Source of the DNA: JBLMZW01 sp050259035
Lineage (GTDB): Bacteria > Bacillota > Syntrophomonadia > Syntrophomonadales > DTU052
Direction: 5' to 3'
DNA: 5,684 bases
NCBI GenBank assembly: GCA_050259035.1
Contig: JBLMZW010000181.1
Coordinates: 1 to 5,684, forward strand
The notes below the pieces were generated by a model that was not told the origin of the DNA, ran no database searches, and saw only the letters and a program-made list of their open reading frames with translations. This document shows positions 1 to 5,202 of this stretch, one piece after another; the stretch's first letter is position 1; each line of letters starts with the position of its first letter. The position numbers were made by a program, and so were the translations under genes.

Positions 1-639
1 AACCACATCGGCTTCATCTACTCCCTCGACCTGTACGTTGGTGGTCGAGTAGTCGCTATCGGCAGCACTCTTCTGACTGTTAGAAGACCGGGCTTGATCT
101 AGTTGAGCAGTCGGTGCAGCGATCGATCCGGCAGGCATAGCCGGGAGGGTTAAGTTCATTTTGTCATAATAACGTGTCTGCGCCTGTGCATTTTTCTCCA
201 GTAGTTTTAGAAGGTTTTCTCTTGAACCCACCACGGTTAATTTACTTTTCACGGCAGCAGCTGCTGCATTTTTGAGGACGACTTTCTTAACCGTTTGTTT
301 GCCGGCCGGAATCTTAGCGGTAGCCTGGGGATGGGTTATGGCCTGACTAACCATGGCTCCGGCGGCCGGTTTTTTCAATTTATAGTATACGTTCAGGGTG
401 TTGCCGTTTCTCTTTTGTGATGTTATAGATATAGAATAACCGCCGGTAGGTTTCTCTCCCCAATAAACCGTTATTTTATTGCCTTTTATCTTATAGGAAA
501 CACCATCGGAATTGGCTTTCCCCCAGGCCGGGCTGTAGAAGAATACACCGCCCACAGACACCCCAGCCAATAACAACACCAGGATAAAGGCCTTAATTGC
601 TGTGGTCATTCGGGCTGTTTTCTCTTTGCCATTCAACAC
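1..639 (-). CDS. Secreted PrcB-C-like / beta-propeller protein, N-terminal part (3' end outside window)
   Basis: 213 codons are visible and the frame is open at the window edge. GTG at 639 is taken as the start because GGAGGT (650-645) lies 5 nt upstream. The next codon, TTG at 636, is an alternative at 8 nt spacing, and an in-frame ATG at 609 has no good site. Residues ~14-34 form a hydrophobic export signal or anchor (AFILVLLLAGVSVGGVFF). Residues ~48-112 resemble the PrcB C-terminal domain: KPTGGYSISI, then a strand with VYYKLKKPAAGAMVSQ, then a TxPxxxxxIP ending. A low-complexity linker with VVGSRENLLKLLE follows. The visible part ends in YSTTNVQVEGVDEADVV (197-213), the characteristic entry motif of secreted proteins with a C-terminal beta-propeller (Beta_propel, COG4880 type). 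The role is unknown. It acts outside the membrane, probably binding proteins or peptides. It is co-transcribed 27 bp behind the chagasin-like gene. Family assignment is fairly sure; the propeller itself is not in view. Confidence 0.8.
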   Translation of the reverse strand, partial: MLNGKEKTARMTTAIKAFILVLLLAGVSVGGVFFYSPAWGKANSDGVSYKIKGNKITVYWGEKPTGGYSISITSQKRNGNTLNVYYKLKKPAAGAMVSQAITHPQATAKIPAGKQTVKKVVLKNAAAAAVKSKLTVVGSRENLLKLLEKNAQAQTRYYDKMNLTLPAMPAGSIAAPTAQLDQARSSNSQKSAADSDYSTTNVQVEGVDEADVV

Positions 640-644
640 GTTCC

Positions 645-650
645 ACCTCC
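645..650 (-). promoter_or_regulatory. Ribosome binding site of the PrcB/beta-propeller gene
   Basis: GGAGGT on the minus strand lies 5 nt before GTG(639) and 8 nt before TTG(636). It decides that the gene starts at one of these non-ATG codons and not at ATG 609. It sits inside the 27-bp gap after the chagasin-like gene, which supports translation from one operon mRNA. Confidence 0.75.
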
Positions 651-666
651 ATTTTTCAAAATGAGG

Positions 667-1368
667 TTATTTATCAGTATGTAAAACAACTGACCACTTC
701 TGGTAAACGTAAGTCTTTTTGGCCTTGGTCCGTTGACAGGTAATAGTAAGTGGCTGGGTTACATCTGATTTCACATTGAAGCTCCAACACTCCGCAGTAA
801 CCTTATTACGGCCGTTGGTTTTATGATAATGCTTAAGCAGTTTCAACCCCGGCTTGTCAGCGCCGGTAACCTGCCAGGCATACCCGGAAGCCTTGACCGG
901 CGGAAGACTTACTATGACCTTCTGGCCCGGGTAAACAGTAATTTTCTTTCCGGTCTCTTTGGTCCCTAAGTAAATCTGTGGTGCAATAACCTTTACATCG
1001 AGCGCGTATTGTTTCGCCGGTGGACGCCCTTCCCAGGGACGGCTGTAACTTACTTTAATCTGGGTACTTCCTGCCTTATTGGCCTTAAATACCCATTGTT
1101 CAGAGCCCGCGCTTCCTATTGCCCCCGTTTTGCTCGGAATCTGTTCCTGAGACTCTTGTTTCAACACCTTTTGGTCAAATTCCACCGGTCCCCAGCTGTA
1201 TCCGGTGCTCGGATTAGAAGGGAGCTGCAGAGTAAAAGTATCTCCCTCTAAAACGGTGACTTTCTTGCCATTATCGTTCTCCCCGTAACTCGCGGCCATA
1301 GCTCCGCCCACCAAACCCAACAGCATTACCAGACATAGCAGCAATATGGTTATGCCACGTTTGTTCAC
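667..1368 (-). CDS. Secreted tandem chagasin-like (I42) protease inhibitor
   Basis: 233 aa, GTG start at 1368 with GGAGGTGA (1383-1376) 7 nt upstream. Residues 1-26 are a signal peptide: basic MNKR, a leucine-rich core and a probable AMA/AS cleavage site. No lipobox cysteine is present. Residues ~33-130 form a chagasin/Inhibitor_I42 domain with its three inhibitory loops: NPSTGYSW (52-59, canonical NPTTGY), GSAGSEQW (85-92, canonical GxGGxxxW) and SRPWEG (109-114, canonical RPWE). Residues ~138-230 are a second, divergent copy. It keeps the PGQKVIVSLP strand, a KASGYAW loop and an ECWSFNV strand but has no RPW loop. Known chagasins block papain-family cysteine proteases by inserting these loops into the active-site cleft. 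Here the protein is predicted to act outside the cell on a host-encoded or environmental protease. It is the first gene of a pair with the PrcB/beta-propeller gene. The first-domain assignment is firm; the second is inferred from spacing and partial motifs. Confidence 0.9.
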   Translation of the reverse strand: MNKRGITILLLCLVMLLGLVGGAMAASYGENDNGKKVTVLEGDTFTLQLPSNPSTGYSWGPVEFDQKVLKQESQEQIPSKTGAIGSAGSEQWVFKANKAGSTQIKVSYSRPWEGRPPAKQYALDVKVIAPQIYLGTKETGKKITVYPGQKVIVSLPPVKASGYAWQVTGADKPGLKLLKHYHKTNGRNKVTAECWSFNVKSDVTQPLTITCQRTKAKKTYVYQKWSVVLHTDK

Positions 1369-1375
1369 TTATGAT

Positions 1376-1383
1376 TCACCTCC
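1376..1383 (-). promoter_or_regulatory. Ribosome binding site of the chagasin-like gene
   Basis: GGAGGTGA, close to a perfect anti-16S match, lies 7 nt before the GTG at 1368. It fixes the start at a GTG that directly precedes the basic N-region of the signal peptide. Confidence 0.75.
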
Positions 1384-1462
1384 ATGAAATGATCCTTTGT
1401 TATTTATACGCCAGACAACTCAATAACCTTACGCAAGAAGAAAAACCTGGTAGAAATCTATC

Positions 1463-2272
1463 TTAGAGACCCAAGAACGACCGCACCAGATTGATCTTTC
1501 CGAAGTCTCCTTCTGAGGGTTCGTAGAGTGCAGTCTCTCGCCCGAAAACTGTCTCTCTTATTTCATCAGTGCTCTTACCCTGCTGGTATAACTTATTGAT
1601 TTCTTCCCCTTTGCTCTCCCAGTACTCTATCTTGGTCATAATTGCTTCATGGCCTTTCTCGACCACTTTACCTGATGAACAAAAGATGGTTTCAAAATCG
1701 TAGTCAAGGAGTAGCCGAAGGGATTTAAGCATTTCTATTACATTCTCATCACTTCGTAAAGCCGAAACCTTTTCACCTATGAAAAGATCACCTGAAAACA
1801 GCCAGCCCCGATCGGGTTCCAGGAGGCAGATATGATCGTCACAGTGCCCGGGAGTGTTTATGACCTTCAGGTTGAAACAGGGAGTATGTATTTGGCTGCC
1901 TATTAACGCAGCCATAGAGGCGGGTGGAAGCCCCCAGGCAAAGATTTGATAAGCTCTCAATCGGTCTGTCCATATTGACGGAGTTATTATTCTAGGTAGC
2001 GCCAGTTCATGAGCCAGAGCCGGACCCAACCCTAATTTATCCTGAAACACAATGTTGTTGCCGGTATGATCCTCATGGTGATGGGTGTTTACGATCTGCA
2101 TGACCGGGTAATCTCGAAAAGCGTCTTCAATCTCATCTGCCACAATTGATGGCCCGGTGTCGATTAGGAGACCGTCCAAATAGTAGCAAGCCATGGTATA
2201 AACCGGTTTCCCATTGAACAACCTTCCCATTAAAAACCGAGAAACATCCCCGTATTGTTTTATCTCTATCAC
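1463..2272 (-). CDS. MBL-fold (metallo-beta-lactamase superfamily) hydrolase
   Basis: 269 aa, cytoplasmic, no signal peptide. GTG start at 2272, with GGGAGG (2287-2282) 9 nt upstream. The fold's motifs appear in order: LLIDTG (35-40), the metal motif HxHxDH inside NTHHHEDH (H64, H66, D68, H69), PGH (H143) and FSGDLF (D162, bridging aspartate). The strand that normally ends in the last metal histidine reads IFCSSGKVV (196-204). No histidine lies at the expected place; H208 is the nearest. The two-metal site may therefore be altered, or another residue may take over. The N- and C-terminal extensions do not point to a particular substrate. Glyoxalase II-like or other thioester/phosphoester hydrolysis would fit the fold, but the substrate cannot be read from sequence. 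The gene has its own promoter upstream. It lies 94 bp before the chagasin-like gene on the same strand, without a clear terminator between them. Superfamily is certain; reaction is unknown. Confidence 0.9.
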   Translation of the reverse strand: MIEIKQYGDVSRFLMGRLFNGKPVYTMACYYLDGLLIDTGPSIVADEIEDAFRDYPVMQIVNTHHHEDHTGNNIVFQDKLGLGPALAHELALPRIITPSIWTDRLRAYQIFAWGLPPASMAALIGSQIHTPCFNLKVINTPGHCDDHICLLEPDRGWLFSGDLFIGEKVSALRSDENVIEMLKSLRLLLDYDFETIFCSSGKVVEKGHEAIMTKIEYWESKGEEINKLYQQGKSTDEIRETVFGRETALYEPSEGDFGKINLVRSFLGL

Positions 2273-2281
2273 TATCGACAG

Positions 2282-2287
2282 CCTCCC
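2282..2287 (-). promoter_or_regulatory. Ribosome binding site of the MBL-fold gene
   Basis: GGGAGG lies 9 nt before the GTG at 2272. It supports the GTG start; no upstream ATG competes. Confidence 0.6.
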
Positions 2288-2305
2288 GTTCCTTCCCTTT
2301 TTACC

Positions 2306-2314
2306 ATTATATCA
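2306..2314 (-). promoter_or_regulatory. Extended -10 promoter for the MBL-fold gene
   Basis: The minus strand reads TGATATAAT: a perfect TATAAT preceded by the TG-n extension. No good -35 hexamer lies at 16-18 bp, which is common for extended -10 promoters. Transcription would start near 2299 and give a leader of about 27 nt containing the GGGAGG site. Assigned by motif and position only. Confidence 0.55.
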
Positions 2315-2342
2315 CTGGTTTTTCCAACCCTTTCTTCAACAG

Positions 2343-2372
2343 AAAACCCACTCCCTATAGGAAGTGGAGTTT
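2343..2372 (-). terminator. Rho-independent terminator-like hairpin (minus strand)
   Basis: As minus-strand RNA, the arms AAACTCCACTTCC and GGGAGUGGGUUUU flank a UAUA tetraloop. They give nine continuous pairs including G-U wobbles, then one mismatch, then AAA/UUU. A short U-run (UUUUCUGUU) follows. On the plus strand the wobbles become C-A mismatches, so the structure favours minus-strand transcripts. It sits upstream of the MBL promoter, so it is either an attenuator in a longer leader or the end of an unseen short transcript. The short U-tract lowers confidence. Confidence 0.45.
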
Positions 2373-2447
2373 ATCTTAAGTTCGGTATCACTTACGTCAA
2401 TATATCGGTTTTCTTTCTGCGTTAGCTAGCAGACGCTCCTGCCAATC

Positions 2448-2453
2448 ATTATA
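2448..2453 (-). promoter_or_regulatory. Possible -10 element of a short minus-strand transcript
   Basis: A perfect TATAAT is present on the minus strand, with no convincing -35 at 16-18 bp. Transcription from here would start near 2441 and reach the hairpin at 2372-2343, giving an RNA of about 100 nt. The evidence is one hexamer in AT-rich DNA, so this is weak. Confidence 0.22.
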
Positions 2454-2477
2454 TCGATCCCTATTGAAGCATTCATC

Positions 2478-2501
2478 AGAAAGCTTTATTTATGGCTTTC
2501 T
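2478..2501. repeat. 7-bp inverted repeat (hairpin)
   Basis: AGAAAGC (2478-2484) and GCTTTCT (2495-2501) are perfectly complementary around a 10-nt AT-rich loop. No T-run follows on either strand, so it is not a clear terminator. It could be an operator or a stem in a leader RNA. Confidence 0.4.
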
Positions 2502-2516
2502 AGGGTAATAATAACC

Positions 2517-2531
2517 TGTGTTCACAACACA
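2517..2531. promoter_or_regulatory. Operator-like palindrome TGTGTTCACAACACA
   Basis: A perfect 6-bp inverted repeat (TGTGTT/AACACA) surrounds a 3-bp centre, 60 bp before the DUF5658-like start. Its size and symmetry suit a dimeric repressor site. I do not recognise the regulator, and no regulator gene is in the window. Confidence 0.3.
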
Positions 2532-2591
2532 ATTAATATTGATACCCGAAACTAAATTCGATGGGTGGGATAACAACTGACCGGCACCAAG

Positions 2592-2903
2592 ATGGGTGAA
2601 TTCTATGTTCTCCTGGGTATAGTAATATTTTTAAATCTTTTTGATCTGGCCTCCACCCTTAGCTGGTACCGGGCGGCAGGATCGGACATCGAGTATAACC
2701 CCATAATGCAGTGGTTCTTTTCCCTTCACCCTCTGGCCGCAATAGCCTATAAACTATTGGTAATAGCCGCCTTTGTATGGGTTATGAAAGCATGCGCTAA
2801 TCGAAACTTTCGCCTGGCTTATGGCGGAACTCTTCTAACCGTCGTTGTCTATACCGGTCTGCTTTTCTGGCACGTGATTGGCCCATTCCTTTATCACATC
2901 TAG
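2592..2903 (+). CDS. DUF5658-like small membrane protein
   Basis: 103 aa in the inner membrane, with three predicted helices: ~3-25, ~47-67 and ~76-98. The first helix carries NLFDLAST (15-22). The following loop carries IEYNPIMQWF (33-42), with E34, N36 and P37 before a second helix containing K54. This D-x-x-x-T ... E-x-N-P arrangement is the pattern I associate with DUF5658 proteins, whose function is not established. ATG 2592 is the first possible start after an in-frame TAA at 2571-2573. No Shine-Dalgarno sequence precedes it; a short reading frame (2561-2599) overlaps the start and might couple translation. It is followed after 54 bp by the ABC-F gene, which appears to have its own promoter. 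Coding status is well supported by the membrane pattern; the family call is moderately sure. Confidence 0.75.
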   Translation: MGEFYVLLGIVIFLNLFDLASTLSWYRAAGSDIEYNPIMQWFFSLHPLAAIAYKLLVIAAFVWVMKACANRNFRLAYGGTLLTVVVYTGLLFWHVIGPFLYHI

Positions 2904-2931
2904 AAAAAGACACAACCCTTAGATCATTGTA

Positions 2932-2940
2932 TGGTAAAAT
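2932..2940 (+). promoter_or_regulatory. Possible extended -10 promoter for the ABC-F gene
   Basis: TGGTAAAAT matches the TG-n plus near-consensus TATAAT form. The -35 position (about 2912-2917, ACAACC) is poor. The predicted start near 2947 leaves a very short leader before ATG 2976. The element lies inside an inverted repeat, AACCCT (2914-2919) and AGGGTT (2944-2949). Confidence 0.38.
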
Positions 2941-2975
2941 AACAGGGTTAATTATGATTGAAAGTCGGTATCAGT

Positions 2976-4565
2976 ATGATTATAACCAACGGAGTGACCC
3001 TGGGGTTTGGTTCCAAACCTCTTTTTGAGAATGTAAACATAAAATTCACGCCCGGCAACTGTTACGGCCTGATCGGGGCCAATGGCGCCGGAAAATCCAC
3101 ATTCCTAAAGATTCTTTCCGGAGAAATTGAAGCCAATGCTGGAGAGGTAGTTATCCCATCAGGTTTAAGACTCTCGGTCTTAAAACAGGATCATTTTGAA
3201 TTTGATGAGTATGAGGTTATTCAAACCGTATTAAAGGGTCATGCCCGGCTCTATACCATCATGGAAGAAAAGGACGCCATCTACTCCAAGCCCGATTTCT
3301 CAGAAGAAGACGGGATACGGGTAGCCGATTTGGAGGCTGAATTCGCCGAACTTAACGGTTGGGAGGCCGAAGCCGAAGCCGCTTCACTGCTTAACGGCCT
3401 GGGGATATATCAGGATCTGCATAACAAGCAAATGAAGGAACTGAATGGCAGTGAAAAGGTGAAGGTATTATTGGCCCAGGCTTTATTCGGGCACCCTGAT
3501 ATATTGCTGATGGACGAGCCCACCAACCACTTAGACATAGAATCAATAGCCTGGTTGGAAAACTTCCTATACGATCTAGACAGCACTGTAATTGTGGTAT
3601 CCCATGATCGCCACTTCTTGAATCAGGTCTGTACTCATATCGCCGATATCGACTACGGCAAAATCCAACTCTATGTCGGCAACTATGACTTCTGGATGGA
3701 ATCCAGCCAGTTAGCCCTGCAGCAGGCCAAAGAAGCCAACAAAAAAGCAGAGGCCAAAATGAAAGAACTGCAGGAATTCATTCAGCGATTCAGCGCCAAC
3801 GCCTCCAAGTCCCGGCAGGCCACTTCCCGCAAACGGCAACTGGAGAAACTGACCCTGGAAGACATTAAACCATCCTCACGGCGCCTCCCCTGGGTTAACT
3901 TTAAGCCTGAACGTGAGCCAGCGATCAACATTTTAACCGCCAAAAATATCAGTAAATCCGTTAATGGCGAAGAGATTTTACGGGATATCAATCTGGTCAT
4001 CAACCGGGGTGAAAAAATAGCCCTCATAGGAACTAATGACCTGGCTAAAACCACGCTCATGCAAATTCTAATGGGAGAGATAGCCCCTGACAGCGGCGAT
4101 ATAGCCTGGGGATTAAGCAGCACCCGCGCTTATTTCCCGAAGGACAACTCCGGCTATTTCGAAATGGATATGAACCTGGTTGACTGGCTGCGCCAATATT
4201 CATCCAATCAGGAAGAAACCCATGTCAGAGGTTTTTTAGGCAGGATGCTTTTCTCTGGTGAAGATTCTCTGAAGAAAGCCAACGTTCTCTCCGGAGGCGA
4301 AAGAGTACGCTGCATGCTGTCCCGCATGATGCTCTCCAACGCCAATGTACTGCTGCTGGACGAACCCACCAACCATCTCGACCTGGAAGCAATAACCGCA
4401 CTGAATAATGGGTTAATAGCCTTCCCCGGCACGGTCATCCTAATATCCCACGACCACCAGCTGCTGCAGACCGTAGCCAACCGGGTAATTGAAATAACCC
4501 CGGACGGCTTAATAGACAAACTCATGACTTATGACGAATACCTCGAACTATCCGCTTCGAAATGA
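2976..4565 (+). CDS. ykpA: ABC-F family ATPase, YkpA/YbiT type
   Basis: A cytoplasmic, ribosome-associated ABC-F ATPase with two nucleotide-binding domains and no membrane segments. The frame is open from TTG 2958, six codons earlier. ATG 2976 is preferred because family members begin at the equivalent of MIITNGVTLGFGSKPLF. From this ATG the protein is 529 aa, close to the ~540 aa usual for the family. Numbered from TTG 2958: NBD1 has Walker A GANGAGKST (40-48), signature LNGSE (162-166), Walker B with DEPTNHLD (186-193, catalytic E187) and switch SHD (215-217). A charged linker follows (~255-320, EANKKAEAKMKEL, then SANASKSRQATSRKR), typical of the interdomain rods that reach the ribosomal tRNA sites. 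NBD2 has a degenerate Walker A GTNDLAKTT (358-366), signature LSGGE (444-448), DEPTNHLD (468-475) and SHD (497-499). The sequence reads throughout like Bacillus YkpA, for example NGWEAEAEAA, VGNYDFW and YFPKDNSGYF. Housekeeping roles in relieving stalled translation are proposed for this subfamily; an antibiotic-resistance role is not indicated. Confidence 0.93.
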   Translation: MIITNGVTLGFGSKPLFENVNIKFTPGNCYGLIGANGAGKSTFLKILSGEIEANAGEVVIPSGLRLSVLKQDHFEFDEYEVIQTVLKGHARLYTIMEEKDAIYSKPDFSEEDGIRVADLEAEFAELNGWEAEAEAASLLNGLGIYQDLHNKQMKELNGSEKVKVLLAQALFGHPDILLMDEPTNHLDIESIAWLENFLYDLDSTVIVVSHDRHFLNQVCTHIADIDYGKIQLYVGNYDFWMESSQLALQQAKEANKKAEAKMKELQEFIQRFSANASKSRQATSRKRQLEKLTLEDIKPSSRRLPWVNFKPEREPAINILTAKNISKSVNGEEILRDINLVINRGEKIALIGTNDLAKTTLMQILMGEIAPDSGDIAWGLSSTRAYFPKDNSGYFEMDMNLVDWLRQYSSNQEETHVRGFLGRMLFSGEDSLKKANVLSGGERVRCMLSRMMLSNANVLLLDEPTNHLDLEAITALNNGLIAFPGTVILISHDHQLLQTVANRVIEITPDGLIDKLMTYDEYLELSASK

Positions 4566-4611
4566 CCAGGTTTAAAACGGAATCTTATAAGGTAAGCCAA
4601 TACTCCAAGTA

Positions 4612-5157
4612 TTAGTCCTCCAATCCAGAATTGTTCTCGGAGAGAGTTGTAACGAAATCGTTAATTACTTCATTGATAGGGTTTGATTTATCGATTTTCG
4701 AAAGGGTTCTTCTATCCCGATTGTGTTCATAAACTCGATTACCAACTAAAACATATCTTATAACGCGTGTATCCTTAATGTTAGAACTGCTATCGTAAAC
4801 TGGTTTATCGTACTCCATATTTCGCTCGATGCAATAAGTGAAATCCTGTTTTATGAAATAGATTTCATATTCCTTTTTTCCCATTTCACCAAAGATTGAG
4901 GCTTCAATAACCATCAAGACATTACCCTTGTAATATCCTTTGATCAAACCACCTTCCGTTGATTCCCCATTTATATCCGCTTCTCTAATACTATATTTGC
5001 TTAGACTGTTCTTCTGATCCGAAACCAAAGTATCGATATTATTAACCGTTTTCATGTAAGAAGGACTATTTGTTTTGGAATCCCTGTTGATCAGAATACC
5101 GTACACTAGAAAAGCCGTAAGGAAGACTATTATTGCGGTAAGTAGTTTTTTCCCCAT
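4612..5157 (-). CDS. Membrane-anchored hypothetical protein, unknown function
   Basis: 181 aa, ATG start at 5157 with AGAGGG (5168-5163) 5 nt upstream. Residues 5-23 (LLTAIIVFLTAFLVYGILI) after MGKK form one N-terminal membrane helix, so the remaining ~155 residues should lie outside the membrane. That part is rich in strand-like segments: GGLIKGYYKGNVLMVIEASI (69-88), KKEYEIYFIKQDFTYCIER (94-112) and DTRVIRYVLVGNRVYEH (129-145). This suggests a compact beta-rich domain. There is one cysteine (C109), no lipobox and no catalytic motif I recognise. Two 60-base lines counted by hand are 33% and 35% GC, against 53% for one line of ykpA, so recent acquisition or weak constraint is possible. It lies 45 bp behind the QueG-family gene on the same strand, probably co-transcribed, and converges with ykpA 46 bp away. 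Confidence 0.75.
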   Translation of the reverse strand: MGKKLLTAIIVFLTAFLVYGILINRDSKTNSPSYMKTVNNIDTLVSDQKNSLSKYSIREADINGESTEGGLIKGYYKGNVLMVIEASIFGEMGKKEYEIYFIKQDFTYCIERNMEYDKPVYDSSSNIKDTRVIRYVLVGNRVYEHNRDRRTLSKIDKSNPINEVINDFVTTLSENNSGLED

Positions 5158-5202
5158 AATAACCCTCTGAACCCCTGTTTAATTGAAAATATACACCCGT
5201 TT

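Larger units (their letters stand above)
2273..2591. other. Divergent 319-bp intergenic region with several inverted repeats
   Basis: This is the longest gene-free stretch, lying between the divergent MBL-fold and DUF5658-like genes. It holds the MBL promoter (2306-2314), a terminator-like hairpin (2343-2372), a TATAAT on the minus strand (2453-2448), a 7-bp stem AGAAAGC/GCTTTCT (2478-2501), a 15-bp palindrome (2517-2531), and a 12-codon reading frame (2561-2599) overlapping the next start codon. No protein-coding frame of credible length and no tRNA is visible. It is AT-rich by eye compared with the flanking genes. Confidence 0.6.

Noticed and set aside
1009..1251. 80-codon frame on the plus strand
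   Set aside because: It lies wholly opposite the well-supported chagasin-like gene, has no ribosome binding site, and its translation shows no domain or membrane pattern.
1390..1430. Promoter with TATAAA before the chagasin-like gene (minus strand)
   Set aside because: A TATAAA is present, but no -35 hexamer or TG extension is at a usual distance. It is not better than chance in AT-rich DNA.
1400..1470. Terminator between the MBL-fold and chagasin-like genes (minus strand)
   Set aside because: After the MBL stop there is a T-rich run (GGTTTTTCTTCTT), but the only stem before it is four pairs with a two-base loop. That is too weak to call, so read-through is left open.
2343..2372. Hairpin as an IS200/IS605-type transposon end
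   Set aside because: The shape is suggestive, but there is no transposase, no partner end and no target-site pattern in the window.
3782..4525. Two minus-strand frames (3782-4123 and 4208-4525)
   Set aside because: Both are antisense to conserved ABC-F coding sequence. Their serine/arginine/leucine-rich translations are typical of shadow frames.
4599..4613. Hairpin AATACT-CCA-AGTATT between the convergent genes
   Set aside because: It is a six-pair, AT-rich stem with no T-run on either strand. It overlaps the stop codon of the minus-strand gene, so it is not a credible terminator.
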